From assembly GCA_015680685.1 (NCBI GenBank), contig MNCI01010113.1, forward strand, positions 41,788 through 105,787: a DNA stretch of 64,000 bases, given 5' to 3'. The notes below the pieces were generated by a model. The model saw only the letters and a list, made by a program, of their open reading frames with translations. It searched no databases and was not told where the DNA came from. Below, piece by piece: positions 22,301-37,300 of the stretch. Made by a program: the position numbers and the translations under genes. The stretch is from Gnetum montanum (lineage: Eukaryota; Streptophyta; Gnetopsida; Gnetales; Gnetaceae). Every line of letters begins with the position of its first letter. Position 1 is the first letter of the stretch.

Positions 22301-25300
22301 GAGATTACCATAAAACCGTAATCATTCCTTTTGCAAATCCACACTGTGCTTTTGTCACTTTCTATCCTTTCTGCATTCTTACAATTGAGGCATGTTGGCT
22401 GTAATGCTACAATGTGTCCATTGATCTAAATAAATTGTCATGGCTGATTTTTCCTTTTTAAATTACTTATTTTAAGCTGCTTGTTTTTAAATATGGCACG
22501 CCAATTGTCAAGTGCTTATATTAAGAGATTTTTATTTTTATTTTTATTTTTACAGATTTTAGCAGCTTTGGAAGCTGCTAGACAGGGTGCAGATATAATG
22601 CCGAGAAGACAGCTTAACAAGGTATTGATGGCTGAATTGGGTCCAGATTGGCAATCTAAGCTTACAAGTTTTGACTATGATCCTCTGGCTGCTGCAAGCA
22701 TAGGCCAGGTAAGTGTTGATATGCAATTTGTTAATACTGCATATGTAATGATTGATATGAAAAAACTGTTTTTGTCTTTACCTTATCATTGTATTAAAAC
22801 ATCTATGTATCACAGCCTTTCTGGGATGTTAGGATGTTGGGATGCAGAAACACATTTTGGGATGTTTACGGAAATTGAAAAACGTGGTTGTAGATGGAAG
22901 CGGGATGCCTATTAAAATAAAGTGAGCAGAAATTACATTAAAATTTGTCATTCCTTATGTTTGTCAACTCACCAGTCATCTCCCAACACATATTGGTGTC
23001 CAAAGAATGCTGGCAATGAAAATTTATATCAAATTCTAAATGATATTAATTTTTGAGAAGGGACACCAAAGAAAAGCTATGATGGATGTCCCATGGATGT
23101 ACCATAAGTGTTATGGGACATGTTTGTGTGCCTAAGATGTCCCGAATGTGGTTTTTGGTTTTTGTATGTCAGGACGTATCCCTGTGGAGCGCTTCCAAAA
23201 ATAATATATGTAATTTTTGGATTACGTTATGAAAGTAGATGTATAGAGAAAAACACACAAGGGAAAATTGGATGAATGTACAATATCACTCATTAGCTAA
23301 TTTAATGCCAGCAGAAATAGTAACTTAGAACAACAAAGTTAAAATGTAATAAGTAATGAGCATGGATGATAGCAATTTGGTCACCAGAAATGTCATTAGA
23401 CTATCAAATTACCTTCCCTTCTATTGAGATTCTGTTAGCAACCATTGTTTAGATCGGTTTGGTATGGACTGGTAGATTCCTGGTTGGTTAATGATTGATC
23501 ACAGTATACAAATCAACCATGTCCTTGAATTTGTTCTATGTCTGAGATTTTCAACTAGAGTTTTCTATTACTCTGTTTCCTTTTGAAGTCACCTCTTCCA
23601 TTGTGAGAAGTTTATAGATTGTATTAATTGTTTCCTAGATATGATCATGGAAATGAGATTACCCATTATGATCGATATATTAATGTTGAAAGTTCTAAAC
23701 ATGTCAATGAGAGTAAAGAATTAATTGAGAACTTGAAAAACAATTTTAAGAAGAGCTGCTGCACCATGTATGATACACAAACATGTAGGTGTAGGTGATG
23801 AAGTAAACTTGATGGGGATAGATTACGATTAAACTGAAGTAAAGTTGATGGGGATAGATTACCATTAAAGCTATAGCCACTCAAAGAAGCTGTATTCTTT
23901 ATAATGGAGACATTAATAAAAGAATAAAGGTGTGGCATGCAAGTTTTGTCTTCTTAGTGTAAAGGTTAAGAATGATGTAGAAATTGACTCAAATTAATAG
24001 ATATTATTGGGAGGCCTATTAATAGATATTCTTGTAACTTGTGATTTCAATTACAGCTTGCTTTGCCGATATATTTGATTATTTTAGCAATTTAAGAATT
24101 CCTTGGTATAATAGCAAATTGTGCACATTTTCAATTTCTGATTTTAATCTTTTTTGCCAAAATTTTCTTTGAAAACATAGAAATCCTGGTTCCATCTTGG
24201 GTCACAATTCAGAGTTTGCTAACTACACAATCCAAATTGCACCAAAAAAAAAAAAAAAAAAAAAAACAACCAAACAAACAAAAGATACTAAATTTAACAA
24301 CTTAGTAATAGTTTTATGACTACAAAAGTCAATCAAGTTTGCTGCCACTAAAAACGTATCTTTATTATTCCCAAATTTTTCCATAGATGCGAATCTTTAA
24401 ACTACACAGAAAGAGCTGATATATGTTTTTGTTGAAATCTAAATTATTTCAACTCATTTTGTGAGTTGCAGAGTGTTATTCTAATGGAGGGTAAAATAGT
24501 TTTCCACGGTAATTTCTTCAGTTGATTTCCTCCAACAATATACCATTGTTCTGCCAAGTGATGCAAAAGGACAAAATATTAAAACGTTATGAGTATCCTC
24601 CAAAACCCCATATCTAGGACATTTATCATTGGTAATAATGGCTTGAACTTGTAACCAGGCAAGATTAGGCAATTCATGAGATACAATTTTGTTCATAAAA
24701 AACTTGAATCTTTGTGGTAAAGCTCTACAATGCTGTTTAGCATAGATAGATTCATGAATGCTGATAAATGGACTTTGTTATGTAATTGGTTTCATCAATG
24801 CTTACCCATTGAATGTACCATTATTTGATGCTTTCCATGCCTCTCTAAAAAAGATGCATTGATGATTCTTGGAGCTAATCAAAATGACACATCATTATAC
24901 AAATATTTTGCCTTTACAACTTGAATCCAAGACTTATTTTCATTTTCAACTTGAATCTAATGCTTATTTTCATTTTCAATATGCCAAGCAAGCTTACCTA
25001 GAAGCACAAGATTTAGACCTTCTAATTGTTTCAGACCCATCCACTAGCAGATTATGCCTTACAAATATTTTTCCATGGTTTAGTATGACAGGGTGAAGAC
25101 AATGATGTGGACTAGAGAAAATAGAACTCAAATTTTTCCAAAATATAGATAATGCTTTTTGGTGCCGTATATAACTAAAAAGATACAAAGGCATTGTTTA
25201 ATTAACTAATGTTACCAATTGGAGTCTACATGCTCGAGATAACAGTTTTCCTTCCTAACCCTCTAACTTTTTATTAGCGTTTTTGACTGGCTCAATCCAA

Positions 25301-28300
25301 AGCTCTTTCTGCAGTCTGCCATTAAATTGAGGAAATCGTAAATACTTTGTTGGTAGAGTATCCTAATGCATTCTAAAGAGGTACAAAAAGCATCAAAGTT
25401 ATAGGTAGGCCTTCCAAAATGTTTAAGCTTGCTTTTGCATAAGTTAATGATGAGATTAGAAGCAGCAAAAAACCCATTTGAGTGCATGTTTAATTCTATG
25501 TAATATTTTAATATCTCCTTCAACAAATAAGAAAGTGTCAGCCACAAATTGTGATTGAATGAAATCCTTACATCAAAGGTAGGCTTAATACCATAAGTTT
25601 TTTGTTTTTGCCTAAGCATATGAAGAGAGGCAGCCAATTTTTCTATGGCCATAATAAAGAAGGAGAAATGGGATTTCCTTGTCTTAGTCCGTTAGCTGCT
25701 TGAATATTACCTTCCTTTATATACATTTATGAGAATAGAAAAATTTGAACCAGGGAAACCAAATCTCTATAAAATTAAATTCATATAATTTCAATTAATT
25801 CTATCATATGCTTTGCTAATATCTAGCTTAAATGCCAGTTATGTTGTTTTTTGAACAATAGCTAAGTGAAACAGCTCTTTAATCAAAATGACATGATCCA
25901 AAATATGTCTGCCACAAACAAAACTTGCTTTTCAGGGCAATGATGCTATCCAAAACATCTCTAATTTGTAAAGATAGCAATCTAGATAAGATTTTATAAA
26001 CGGTAGAATAGAGACTAGTAGGCTTGAAATCTGTAATGTTGTTAGCATCCTTTTGGGCAACAAAGTTATCCAAGTGATATTAAAAGCACCAATAATATCA
26101 TCATGTCTTGAAAATTCTTAAACCATATCATAAACGTCTTCCTTAACCACATGCCAGAGCTTTTTAAGCAATTTAGTAAGAAACTCATCTATACATGGGG
26201 ATTAATTATTGGGCATATCAAAATAACATTTTTAATCTTGTCATCTTTAGGTGTTTTAGTCAATAGATTTATGTTAGCTTGAGATAGCTTTTTATCTATA
26301 CAAGAGACCATTTCTTGGGCTAGAAGAGAATTGTTAGAAGTTCTTGCACCTAATAATTTCTGGTAAAAATCAATAGCAATTTTGGAGATCTCTTTGTAAT
26401 AAGTTTGCAAATGTCCATTCTTATCTTCCAAGCATTTGACATGATTTGTATTATGCCTTATAGAAGCATAAGTATGAAAAAACCTAGAGTTTTCATCCCT
26501 ATGTTTCAGCCAATTGGACTTAGCTCTTTGTGCCCAGTACAATTTTTCTGTCTTTTGGATGTTAAAATACTATTGTAACGATGTTCATTCTTTTAACTTT
26601 CTTATGTCCAGCGTTGCACAAAAACCGCTGCATGTATACCATCAATTTGTTGAAGAACTTTGTCTCTCTTTTTCTGCCGATTGGAAGAAAATTTTTTCCA
26701 TAAGATAATCCTGTCTTTGGAGTTTACATTTTTGTCATACACGAAATTGTGCAGAGCCATCCACTTTCTCTGCCCAAACTTCTTGTACTATATCCTGAAT
26801 TTGTTCATTGTGCAGTCAGCAATTTTCTGAATGAAAATTCTAAATGGTTTCTGCATTATTCCATAAAATTATAGACCGTTGGTCTGAACCTCGTTTGGCA
26901 AGTCTTCTTCTTTGATGTGTTGGAAATAATTGAAGCCAATTCAGAAAAGCTAAAAACCGGTCCAATTTACAATAAATTCTATCAACACCTTGTCTTTGAT
27001 TACTTCAAGTGTATGGGCAGTTGACAATAGTAAGGTCAGTAAGCCCTAAGTTTACCTTCATTCCACCGTGAGGCTCCTCCTACTTTTCGCTTAGGGGCCA
27101 TTGTGCCAAGATTTGATTAAGCTTATCATTAACCGTAGGATTTCCAATTAAAGTAAAGATATGAGCTCCTTCTGTTTTTTCCCTTCGCATTACACAACTG
27201 CATTAGTAATTTCCCTTTGAAAAACAGAACGTTTCAGCTAAATATGATAATGTCTTGCAGATTTGACGTGTTAATGCTCATCACCTTTTAATTTCCTTTC
27301 GGAAACAACAGCAACTCAGAATAGGTGCCCTGGATCTTTACTTTTATTGCATCTTTCCTGACCAAGCTCTTTGCATTATTTTTTCATTCATGATTCATGA
27401 TATTTCCTTTTCTTTTAACTTTTGAATTGTATTGTTTCATCCAAATGAGTGATGCAAATTTACTGACCAGGCATTTTTTATTATTTCAGTCATGATTCAC
27501 GATATTACTTTCCTGTAATTTTTGAATTGTATTGTCTCATCTAAATGACAGGTTCATAAAGCTGTAACAAGAGATGGCATTGAGGTTGCAATGAAGATAC
27601 AATACCCTGGTGTGGCGGAAAGCATTGACAGTGATGTAGAAAATGTCAGGAGGCTTCTTCGGTATACAAATTTGATACCAAAGGGGTTATACCTTGACGA
27701 AGCAATGAAGGTACCCGAAGTATTAAACATTAGTTATATTCCTGTGTTTGCAACGTGATTAGTTTCTTTTCCAAAGATACTGCTATCTCACTCTGAATCT
27801 GAAGAGAAATCTGATATTTAGTTTGCAATAATTTTGTAAGTGAGAGCATTAATATTGTATTTTACTTATTTCAAAATTCTCTTCCTGATGATAATCATCA
27901 AATTAAAAGCTTTTAAATAACACTTGCAGGGCCACAGGCTTTATCCTGGTGCTTCCTAGAAATTAATTTAGAAACAATGAGAAGCTTTTAACGAGAGACC
28001 GTGTCATCCATTGATTCACCAACTGTAAAACGGGAAATAAATAAGAAATACCTTATTGATATGCCCGTAATATCTATATGGTTCTATACAGGAACAGCTT
28101 TTATCATGTTCACTTCATACTTATATAAAATTATTGAAATTCACGTTTGGCTATTACATTTCAATTTCAACTTGAATAATAGCTTGAACTGTGCATTTTA
28201 TTTTGTTGTATTAGTTCTTTCTTCAAAGAAAAGCGGTATCACATTTAATCTAATGTTATTTCTTGTTCATTTGATCAGAATTCATGATTTTCAAGGTCTG

Positions 28301-31300
28301 AAAGCTAAAAAAAAGTTCCAATTGAAGGCAAACGTTGTTTTATGCACGAGTCTGTAAATATTCTCCTAAATTTACCATGTTAATAGAGTTGCATATGTTT
28401 TTTAAAATGGTCAGAAATTTGATAGAATTGCAATTCTAAGCCATTTATGATTTGATATTTTTCGAATGAAAAACAATTTGCAATAAAATCTGCATTTTAA
28501 AAATATGCACAGATCTTTAGGGTCTTTACAGACATAATAAAACTCAGTTTCAGTTTCAATTTTCAATGTGAAAGACTAATAAATTACTAATTGATGAAAG
28601 GACCAATTACAATGAGTCAATAAAAGATTGAGTTTTACAAAGAAAGTCTTTGTAACAAATTATGAAGTTGATGGTGAGCTTAGTGTATAAATCATCAAAG
28701 ATTACATCATCATTGACATTCTTATTAACATCATTGACATTCTTAGTGTTTAACTAGTTGGAAAATGGATTTGTTTGTCCCAAAAACTTGATTGAAAACA
28801 TTTAACAAGTGAGAGAAGTTGTAAGAAAATAATTAATTTGAGAAGAAAACGATATAAAGGAAATATTAAATAATGTATTCTTATTAAAATCAACACCTCT
28901 CTTATTAGAAGGCAAGTGGCAGAGATGCAATTGTTAAGTTGGATGTTGGGTGTTATTAAAAAAGATAGAATCAACATTTCTCTTATTAGGAAAAATTTGG
29001 AAGTAATGGTCGAAAAGTCTATTGTTTGAAATATAGTAAAACAACCCAAAATTCCTAGAGCTAATCCAAAATCACCTTCTTGATTGGAGTAACATCCATG
29101 GTTAAAAAGATTGTGGAAAGTCTTGTTTGATGGTTTGGTGATGTGTAGAGGAGACCATGGTACTTTTGTTGGAAGAGGTTTCTTAATTTAAATAAATGAA
29201 ACCAACAAAGAGGTAGACAGAAATATACGTGGTCTACAAGAATAAGGAAAGATTGTTAGGACTGATTAACAACAAATTATGCACCCAAAAACAAATATTA
29301 GCACAATAGATTACCACAGTTGAAAAACAAAGACAACCACATATTCAAAGCCATAACAAAAGGGCAAGGAACTGACAGTCTTAAGTCCCTACCAAAGCAA
29401 GACTAATGCTCAAGCAATCAATTTCATTACCTGATTTATCTCAATTTATACATGTGGTTACTTATAAGCTAACCCAAGGTTCATTTAACATGAACATAAT
29501 CTTCAATCACCTAGAAACTTCTAGAAAATTCAAGTGGCTAATAATATTGTCATTACTATCTACTTCAACCATCACTTCTCTAATGCTAACATAAGGGATT
29601 AAGAATACAACCCCTTAACCTAAATTCTTCTCAACATGTGCACTATTCAATTTCATGTTGCATTTGATAAATATATGCACAACAATACACTTGGCAACAG
29701 ACCTGGAAGAATAATCCATTTTGCAAAACTGGTAACAAACCCACAAGAGTAATCCATTTTGCGAAACTAGTAACAAATCCACAAGAACAACATATCCTGC
29801 AAAAAGAACGATGAATTCGACAACCCATCTTGAGAAATAAAAATGAACCTACAAGAATAGTTCATCCTACAAAACTAGCGATCACCTTGCAAGAACAACT
29901 CATCCTGTGAAAACACCAAATTCTACAAGACTAGTTTGTCTTGCAAAATAACAATGTGCTTTGCAAGCGCTAGCTATCTTGTAAGAACAATCCATCTTGT
30001 GAAACCAACATCAGGCTTCCAAGAATAACTTGTCATAGAAAAATAGCAATGAACCTCACAAGAGCAATTTGTTCTATGAAACCATTAACAAATGTACTAG
30101 AACAATTTGTCCTACAAAACTAGCAATGAACCTACGAAAGAAACATGTTTTGTGAAAACAAAAATGAACTCTACAAAACAAATTGTTTTTTTAAAACACT
30201 ATTAGGTTGCATTCTACTTGCCATCTAGCAGTGTTTGATATGACTATTAGGGTCGGTAAGCATTAACAAATTTTGTGATAAAAAACAAATATTAGTACAA
30301 CAAATTGGCACAATGAAATACAGAACTAACTACACATGAAGCCATAAGAGAAAGTAAAGGAATTGAAAGTAGGTGCCAAGCCTCTACCAAACTAGGGCAA
30401 TCACGTAGGCAGTCAATTCTATTACCTTTCATCTCAATTTATACATGTAGTTGCTTATAAGCTAACCTAATGTTCATTGGAAAAATTCTAGTATCTAATA
30501 ATGTTGACATTGCTGTCTACTTTAATAATCACCCCTTAATGCCAACCATACTTATGAAGATTGAATTGGATTGTAAATTGTTTTTTCATTCCTAAGATTC
30601 TAGACTGCGGATTGTGATTCAGAATAATGTGGAATTGGGATATTAAAAATATCAAATTTTTAATTATTTCCAGAATTTTATATAATTAAAATAGAAAATT
30701 CTAAACATATGAAAATTGAAAATCCATAAAAAAATAATATATTCAACTATTAAAATAGAAATGTCCAAACATATTAATATAATCATGAACATCAACATAA
30801 ATTCATTGTGTATACACCCATATGCATTACAAAAAGTATCAAATGTAAGCTACACTACAATTTTCATTCCCTGTCAACTAAAGCAAATGAGCTGAAGAAT
30901 GTTTGAAACCAATTGCTAAAGTGATTCAAAATGAGTTGAAGAATGCATTGTTGAGCTCTTGAAGAATGTGTTGTTGAGCTCCCCATGAATTCATTGCTCC
31001 TTACAGAAAAATGTGCACTCAAGTGTCAAAAACCTTAAGACTGCTGATGATGCATATTTAGAATGTTCTATGCTCATTCTTTCTACTTTTATAGCTGTAT
31101 TGAGTCATGAATTTTGTTATTGGGATAATGTTTTAATGTTTAATGAAATGTTTAACGTTAAAAAAGTGTAAACTTCTAAGTAATGTTTTTACAGATTACG
31201 GAATTGTCTAGAATCACGACCTGACCTGAATTATCTGGAATCATTTGGAATACAAGCCTAAATTGGATCATGATCCAGAATAGATCCATATTGCAATTGT

Positions 31301-34300
31301 TTAGATTGTGATCCAGAATCACCTGGATTGCCATCCCATTCCCAATTCGATCTTCATAAGTATGATACAAACATGAGTGCTGAGTGGTAATTAATCCTAA
31401 TGCCTGACCATACAAACCTAATGAATGCATGCTAGAGTCGGTTTAATTTGTGGGAAGAAATTGTATGTCAAGTTGAACATGTAAAACACTAGGTTGTTTT
31501 CTTCTTAGTGATAACTTTTTGTATGAGGTTGGGTCGTATGGTTAAATATCCATAAGGTATTTATGATGTATGAATTTCACTTATAAAAAATCATTATGAG
31601 ATGGAAAGAAAATGAACAATTCATTATTCATGAAAATGTAAATGAACCACAATCCTATTGACTGAATAGCTGATTCCTTAATCCTCCATTGTACTGCCAT
31701 ATTATGCTAAGTACTGCTAGGTGTACGAAGTACTAAAAGCTAATGGTACTCAAGGTTCGGTCATACTCATTCCATAGATATCTACAACGAAATGGATATA
31801 AATTGCATTCATTATGCATAGCAATAAAGGATCATCACCCAAAGCCTTAATGCTTATCTTGCCAAGTGGGGTTCTAAGAGGGTCAATGGATGAGTGAAAG
31901 TCTAACCTCTTCATCATGAAGAACAACTTGGATCTAACTAACCGAGTGTAGTTTGCAATGTCTTTTTGTGTGTACCTAGGTTTATGTTTATGGCATGAAG
32001 AGAGGCAAATTTGGTGATGCTGAAAAGGGATTTATTAAAAGTGGCCACTTGAATCTGTCTTACATAAGCATAAGATTCATTGTTGTTTGTTTATTCCCAT
32101 AGGTTGATATAGGATCTCAGTTTGTAGGTTTGGGAGGCCTTAGTGTTATGGTTGAGAGTTTCTAGGCTTCTTAATAATTTTGGATGTATTCTCTCTATCA
32201 TGTTCTTGCCTTTGGTCAGTTTAGGCATGGATTTGTTGTTGATAACAGCTTTATCAGAAAGTGTGATTGAAGCAAGATGTCATGTCAATGGAGGTGGTGG
32301 CATCTCCATGGAGTAGATTTGTTGCTTAGTGGAGAAACAAGATTTATCTTAAGTGAGATATTGTAATGAATGTACTACTGAATCTTGTAGCTGTATCGGT
32401 TGATTGGTAAATAAAGTTGTTTTTTGTAAGGGATGAGCCATTGCTAGCTAATGGGTTCTTTCTAGATGGTTTGGTGGGGTTAGCTTTTCTAGAAACTATG
32501 TCTCTGGAATGTTCTGCAGTGTTGAGATTTTTCTGAATGTTCTATGGCTTGGCTTTTTAAGGGATGGATTCTTTGATCATTTTATGCTAACACGTCATTT
32601 GTGAAAAATTGAATAATATCAATTGAGCTTCTCTCATGGAGGGTTTCATCTATTGTTTCCTGTTTGCATCAGCTGCTGTTTTGATTTTGGTTTTGTACTT
32701 CATTATTTTCAAGATTTTTTGGTTCTGTAATCTCTGTGCTATAGCTTACACATCATTTTTCTGGTACATTTGCTCCGCTCTGCTTTTTCTCCAACACATT
32801 GGATGTTTTAATTATTGGTGACTCTGAGAATGATGTTTCATGTATTTAATTAATGAAAGACAAGCCAGTTGGTAACACATGATTTTAACCTGATTCTGAC
32901 CTAAGTATCTTGTTGTTTTCCTCATTTCATATTTATTGATCGTTGTACTTTATGTTTCATTTGACTTAAGGTAGCAAAGATGGAGCTTTCAAGGGAATGT
33001 GATTATGAGTTAGAAGCTATGAATCAAAGACGCTATCGTGAATTGTTATCTGGGATTGATGGATTTTATGTTCCCATGGTCATAGACGAGATCTCTAGTA
33101 AAAGAGTTATTTCCACAGAACTTGTTAAAGGTACAAATTCATTTAGTTCCTTTGATTTCATGTTCTCTATAAAATAGAACTGTATAAAATAATATGTTTG
33201 TGAGGTTTGTTGATAGCATTCAGTGGCCTACATTTAAAACTGACTCAAAACTATAGTCTTTTTATTTGGATATTCTTTGTTAGTATCAAAACGTGTTGAA
33301 TTTCATTCTTTTTGTGTTTGGGAATTGAATTGTGAAAATCTAAGCAACAATCCTGCTCTGTTTGTGTGTGTGTTTTTCTGTTTTGTAAATTTTTTAGTGC
33401 CTACAAATTCGATTGTTGTTAGGAACACATTTTATTACTAACTCCTTCTGCATATACGATTCTTCTGATGTAACATTTATCATAGATCCGGAAAATGACT
33501 ATTTCTTGTTTGAAGTTATTAGTATCAGAAGTGTTCTCATTTAAAAGATTTATAAATTTTTTAGGAGTATACATATGTTTTTAAGGAAGATCAGTCCTGT
33601 GATGAAGGTAGAACTATTATATTAATTCTCACACTTGTTCAATTTGATTACCCTCTTTGCCGAATTGATGTTGATAATCCTTTTCTCAATGGAGACCTTC
33701 AAGACAGTTTTCTTGCAGCAGTCCCTAGGTTTTATTGATAATGAACATTTCAACCATGTTTGCAGTTCCAAGAAAGCCTTATATGGACTCAAGGAAGTAC
33801 CATGCACATGGTTCCAAAAGGTCAGCTCCTATCTTGTTGTTTCTGGTTTCTAGAGCTCTCGTGGTGGTGCCTCTTTATTCATTTGGCACAGCTCTTCTCA
33901 GACTCTGCTTGTGTTGATTTATGTTGATGAATTCATAAATATGATCAAGAATGATCAACCTTGACAAGCTTTGTAATACGCTTGAGTCGAAAGTTCTCTC
34001 TGTAAGATTTGGTGCCACTGCAGTAATTTTTGTGACCGGAAGCAACTCGTATCAAAGATTCGTTACAACTCAAATAGACAAAGATCTTTTGTCTTGCATC
34101 AGTATGCGTCATTCCAAATCTGTTTGGACTCCAACCTCCTCTGGCTCTAAGCTTTCTAAGCATGATTGCACTTATCTTTCAGATCCTTTTGAATATCGAA
34201 GCACTGTTGGTGCTCTACAATATCTCACTGTAATGTGCCTAGGTATTTCTTATGCTGTAACCCAAGATTGCTAACAAACGAGCATGCCTACAAATATTCA

Positions 34301-37300
34301 TTGGACTGCTCTTAAACGGATCTTAAAGTACGTTAAAGGCATGTTAGACAATGGGTTATGCTCCAAAAAGTCCCATGATCTCTCTCTCAGCATTCTCAAA
34401 TTCTGATATTCTTGGCTGTATTTATATTTGAAGATCCACCAGTGGCTTTAGCATATTTTTTGGCTCTTGCTTAGTATCCTGAAGTGCTCAGAAAAAAAAT
34501 CTTTTCTCTTGTTCAAGTACAGGATCAGAGTATTGAGCGCTTGGTACTGCTACTTCTGAAATTCAATGGATTGTTTCTTTTCTTGGTGAACTTTGTTTTC
34601 CAATACAGTATCTCACCATTCTTCTTTGTGATAGCATCAGTGCCATTTATAGATTCACCGATCCTGTTCTTAATTGCTGTACTAAGCATGTGGAGTTGAC
34701 ATTCATTTTGTCAGTGAACAAGTTTCTTGCTGTGATATCAAAATTCAATGTATTCTACAGATGATCAACTTGCTAATGCTTTTACAACAAACTTATCTGC
34801 ATCCTGATTCTGTGCGTTTCAATCCAAGTGCATGGCTTCTCTTCCACCATGAGCTTGTTGGGGAGTGTTTATATAGAGAAAGTTTTACTGGGCAATATGA
34901 AAGGCCACAATGGCATATTGGCACATCTAAAATATGATAATTGCAAATTCCAATTTGTAACAATTTGCTTTTCCTTATTTTCTACAAGTTGCTGTACAAC
35001 ATAACTATTTCCATCGTGTAAATATGTAAACTCTTATTCAACAAGATTTGGGAGGGAAATTGCCAGACAATTGGGAGAGAAGCACTATAGTTCTCATTTA
35101 CAATAACAAGGAGACATTCAAAAGTGTGGGTAATATATAAAGGCATCAAGTGTATGAGCCACACCATGAAGTTACTGGAAAGAGTCATAGAACAATGTTT
35201 AAAGTAGGAATCAATTATTTTTGAGAATCAGTTTGGTTTTATGCCTAGAAGATCAACTATGGAAGCTATTTTCTTGATGAGAAAGTTGATGGAGAAATTT
35301 AGGTGTAAGAAGAGGAATCTGTATATGATTTTCATTGATTTGGAGAAAGCTTTTGGTAGACATCAAAGAAGAAAGTTCTTCCTACTGGGTACATAAAGGC
35401 TATTCAAGATATGTATGATGGAGCTATAACTTGCGTTTGTACTGCCTGTGGAAAAGACCACGAACCTCCCAGTGTTGATTTGGAGAAAACTTATTATAGT
35501 CCCTTAGAGACTTTTTAGTAAACTTTTAAAAATTATATTCCTATTGGGTACATAAAGGCTATTCAAGACATGTATGATGGGTGTCAATAGGAAAGAATGA
35601 AAGATCAAATCAACTTTCTTATTAGCGAGAAGATTAAGGAAAATCATTTCAAAAGATTTGCTTATGTGCTGAGAAGATGAGAGTTTTATTAAAGTTTAGG
35701 GAAAACAACAAAGAGATAAACCAAAACATACTTAGTTTGTGAGAATAAAGAAATATATCCAAGATGCCAGTATTAATGGTAATTTACCTCTTAATAGATG
35801 TGAATGGTGGACAGAGATTCATATAACTCTATGTAGTTGGGATAAAGTTAGGATTATGATGACGAACAAGAAGTTATGGATCAACTCAAAATTTTAAAGC
35901 TCAAAATTATGTGCTAGAAGTGGTACCATGTTATGTGTGGCCTAAGAAATGGTGCTAGAAGCTTGTGTTCTTTGTACTGCAGTGTTCCTTCTGTTTTGAT
36001 TTTTTATGCTTGGAAACGGCAGTGTGGCCCATGCTATTACTAGAATGTTGTAAGATTTGTATTTTATGAAGGTCGTAAAATGCTTTTACTTTATGAAAAC
36101 CGTATAAATGTTGTCACTCTGGCATTGAATTGATGTTCAAAATGAGAAAATAAAAAGCAAATTTGTGTTTTCTTCTGTTGTGATTCAATGGTTACAGAAT
36201 CGCTAGAAATCATGATTGCAATCTGGAATCAAAATTCTGTCACCAATATGGATTGCACTTGATCAAATTGTGATTCAGATCCAAGCTGCAAATGTATGAA
36301 AATTTAACATTTTTCTTGTTGCATTATCTGACTGCAGGAATGTCAATAGAAAAGGTTGTGTATCTTCCCCAGAAAATTCGTGACTATGTGGGATCGAAGC
36401 TTCTCGAATTAACATTGAAAGAGCTATTTGTATTTCGCTTCATGCAGGTAGTTTCTCAAGTGTTATTATTAGAAACTTTGATTGTCATCTGGAAACTGGA
36501 CTTTGAAATAGTGCTTTATAAAAGCTTTGGCTATGTTGTTATTTTCTTAATTTTCTTGTGATTACTTATGCTATGTTTGATAAAATTTATTGTGCATCCT
36601 GACATATTAGTTGATTTTAACTTGAAAACATATCTTAGAGTTGAAGAGGGCTAGTGATTCTATTTCGTTCTCAATTTTCTGATTGATGCACATTCAAAAA
36701 TATGTTTGGTCCTTGCTCGTGTTAAAATTACATTTTCAAATGCTCCATTGATTATAAACAAATGGGACAGGGAATTGACAGAGGCTGTTTGATTTTTAAA
36801 GGGAAATAGATCGTTGCCTCTGATGAGTTATCATTTTTCTACATCTAAAAGTAGTTGCTAAAGGACCATCATTTGGAGTGACAGCAAGGTTCTTGTTTCT
36901 CAAGTTGGAAGATGTGGATTTAAGCTTAGAAGCTGCCACTTGTAGAGGTTAGACTTTTGCGCATCCATTGACCCTTGTAGGATGAGTATTGAGGCTCTGG
37001 GTGATGATCCTTAAAAGTAGTTGTTAGTGCGGTATAATGGAAGATATCTACTTGATATGAAAATCTTTGGTCATAGGTTCAATTCCAGCAGGCAACCCTG
37101 AATAATGGATTTAAAAAATTTTGTAAAAGGGATGCTGAAACTAATCTCTCCAATAGATTCAAGAGGGTCTTAGTGGACATAAGTACAAATTCAAATTCAG
37201 TTTCAGTATCAGATATAGATATGAAAAGCTAAAAATTGATCTATTAAGCTGTTTGTAATTTCAGAATAACGCAAAGTTTTATATGTGTGTAATGACTTAA

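Noticed and set aside
29690-30200. CRISPR-like array of regularly spaced repeats
   Set aside because: The repeats are contiguous, degenerate minisatellite units with no distinct spacers, in an intron of a plant gene.
32636-32821. Hydrophobic open frame resembling a small membrane protein
   Set aside because: It is a translation of T-rich intronic DNA in COQ8 intron 4, with no conserved residues, splice context or known relative.
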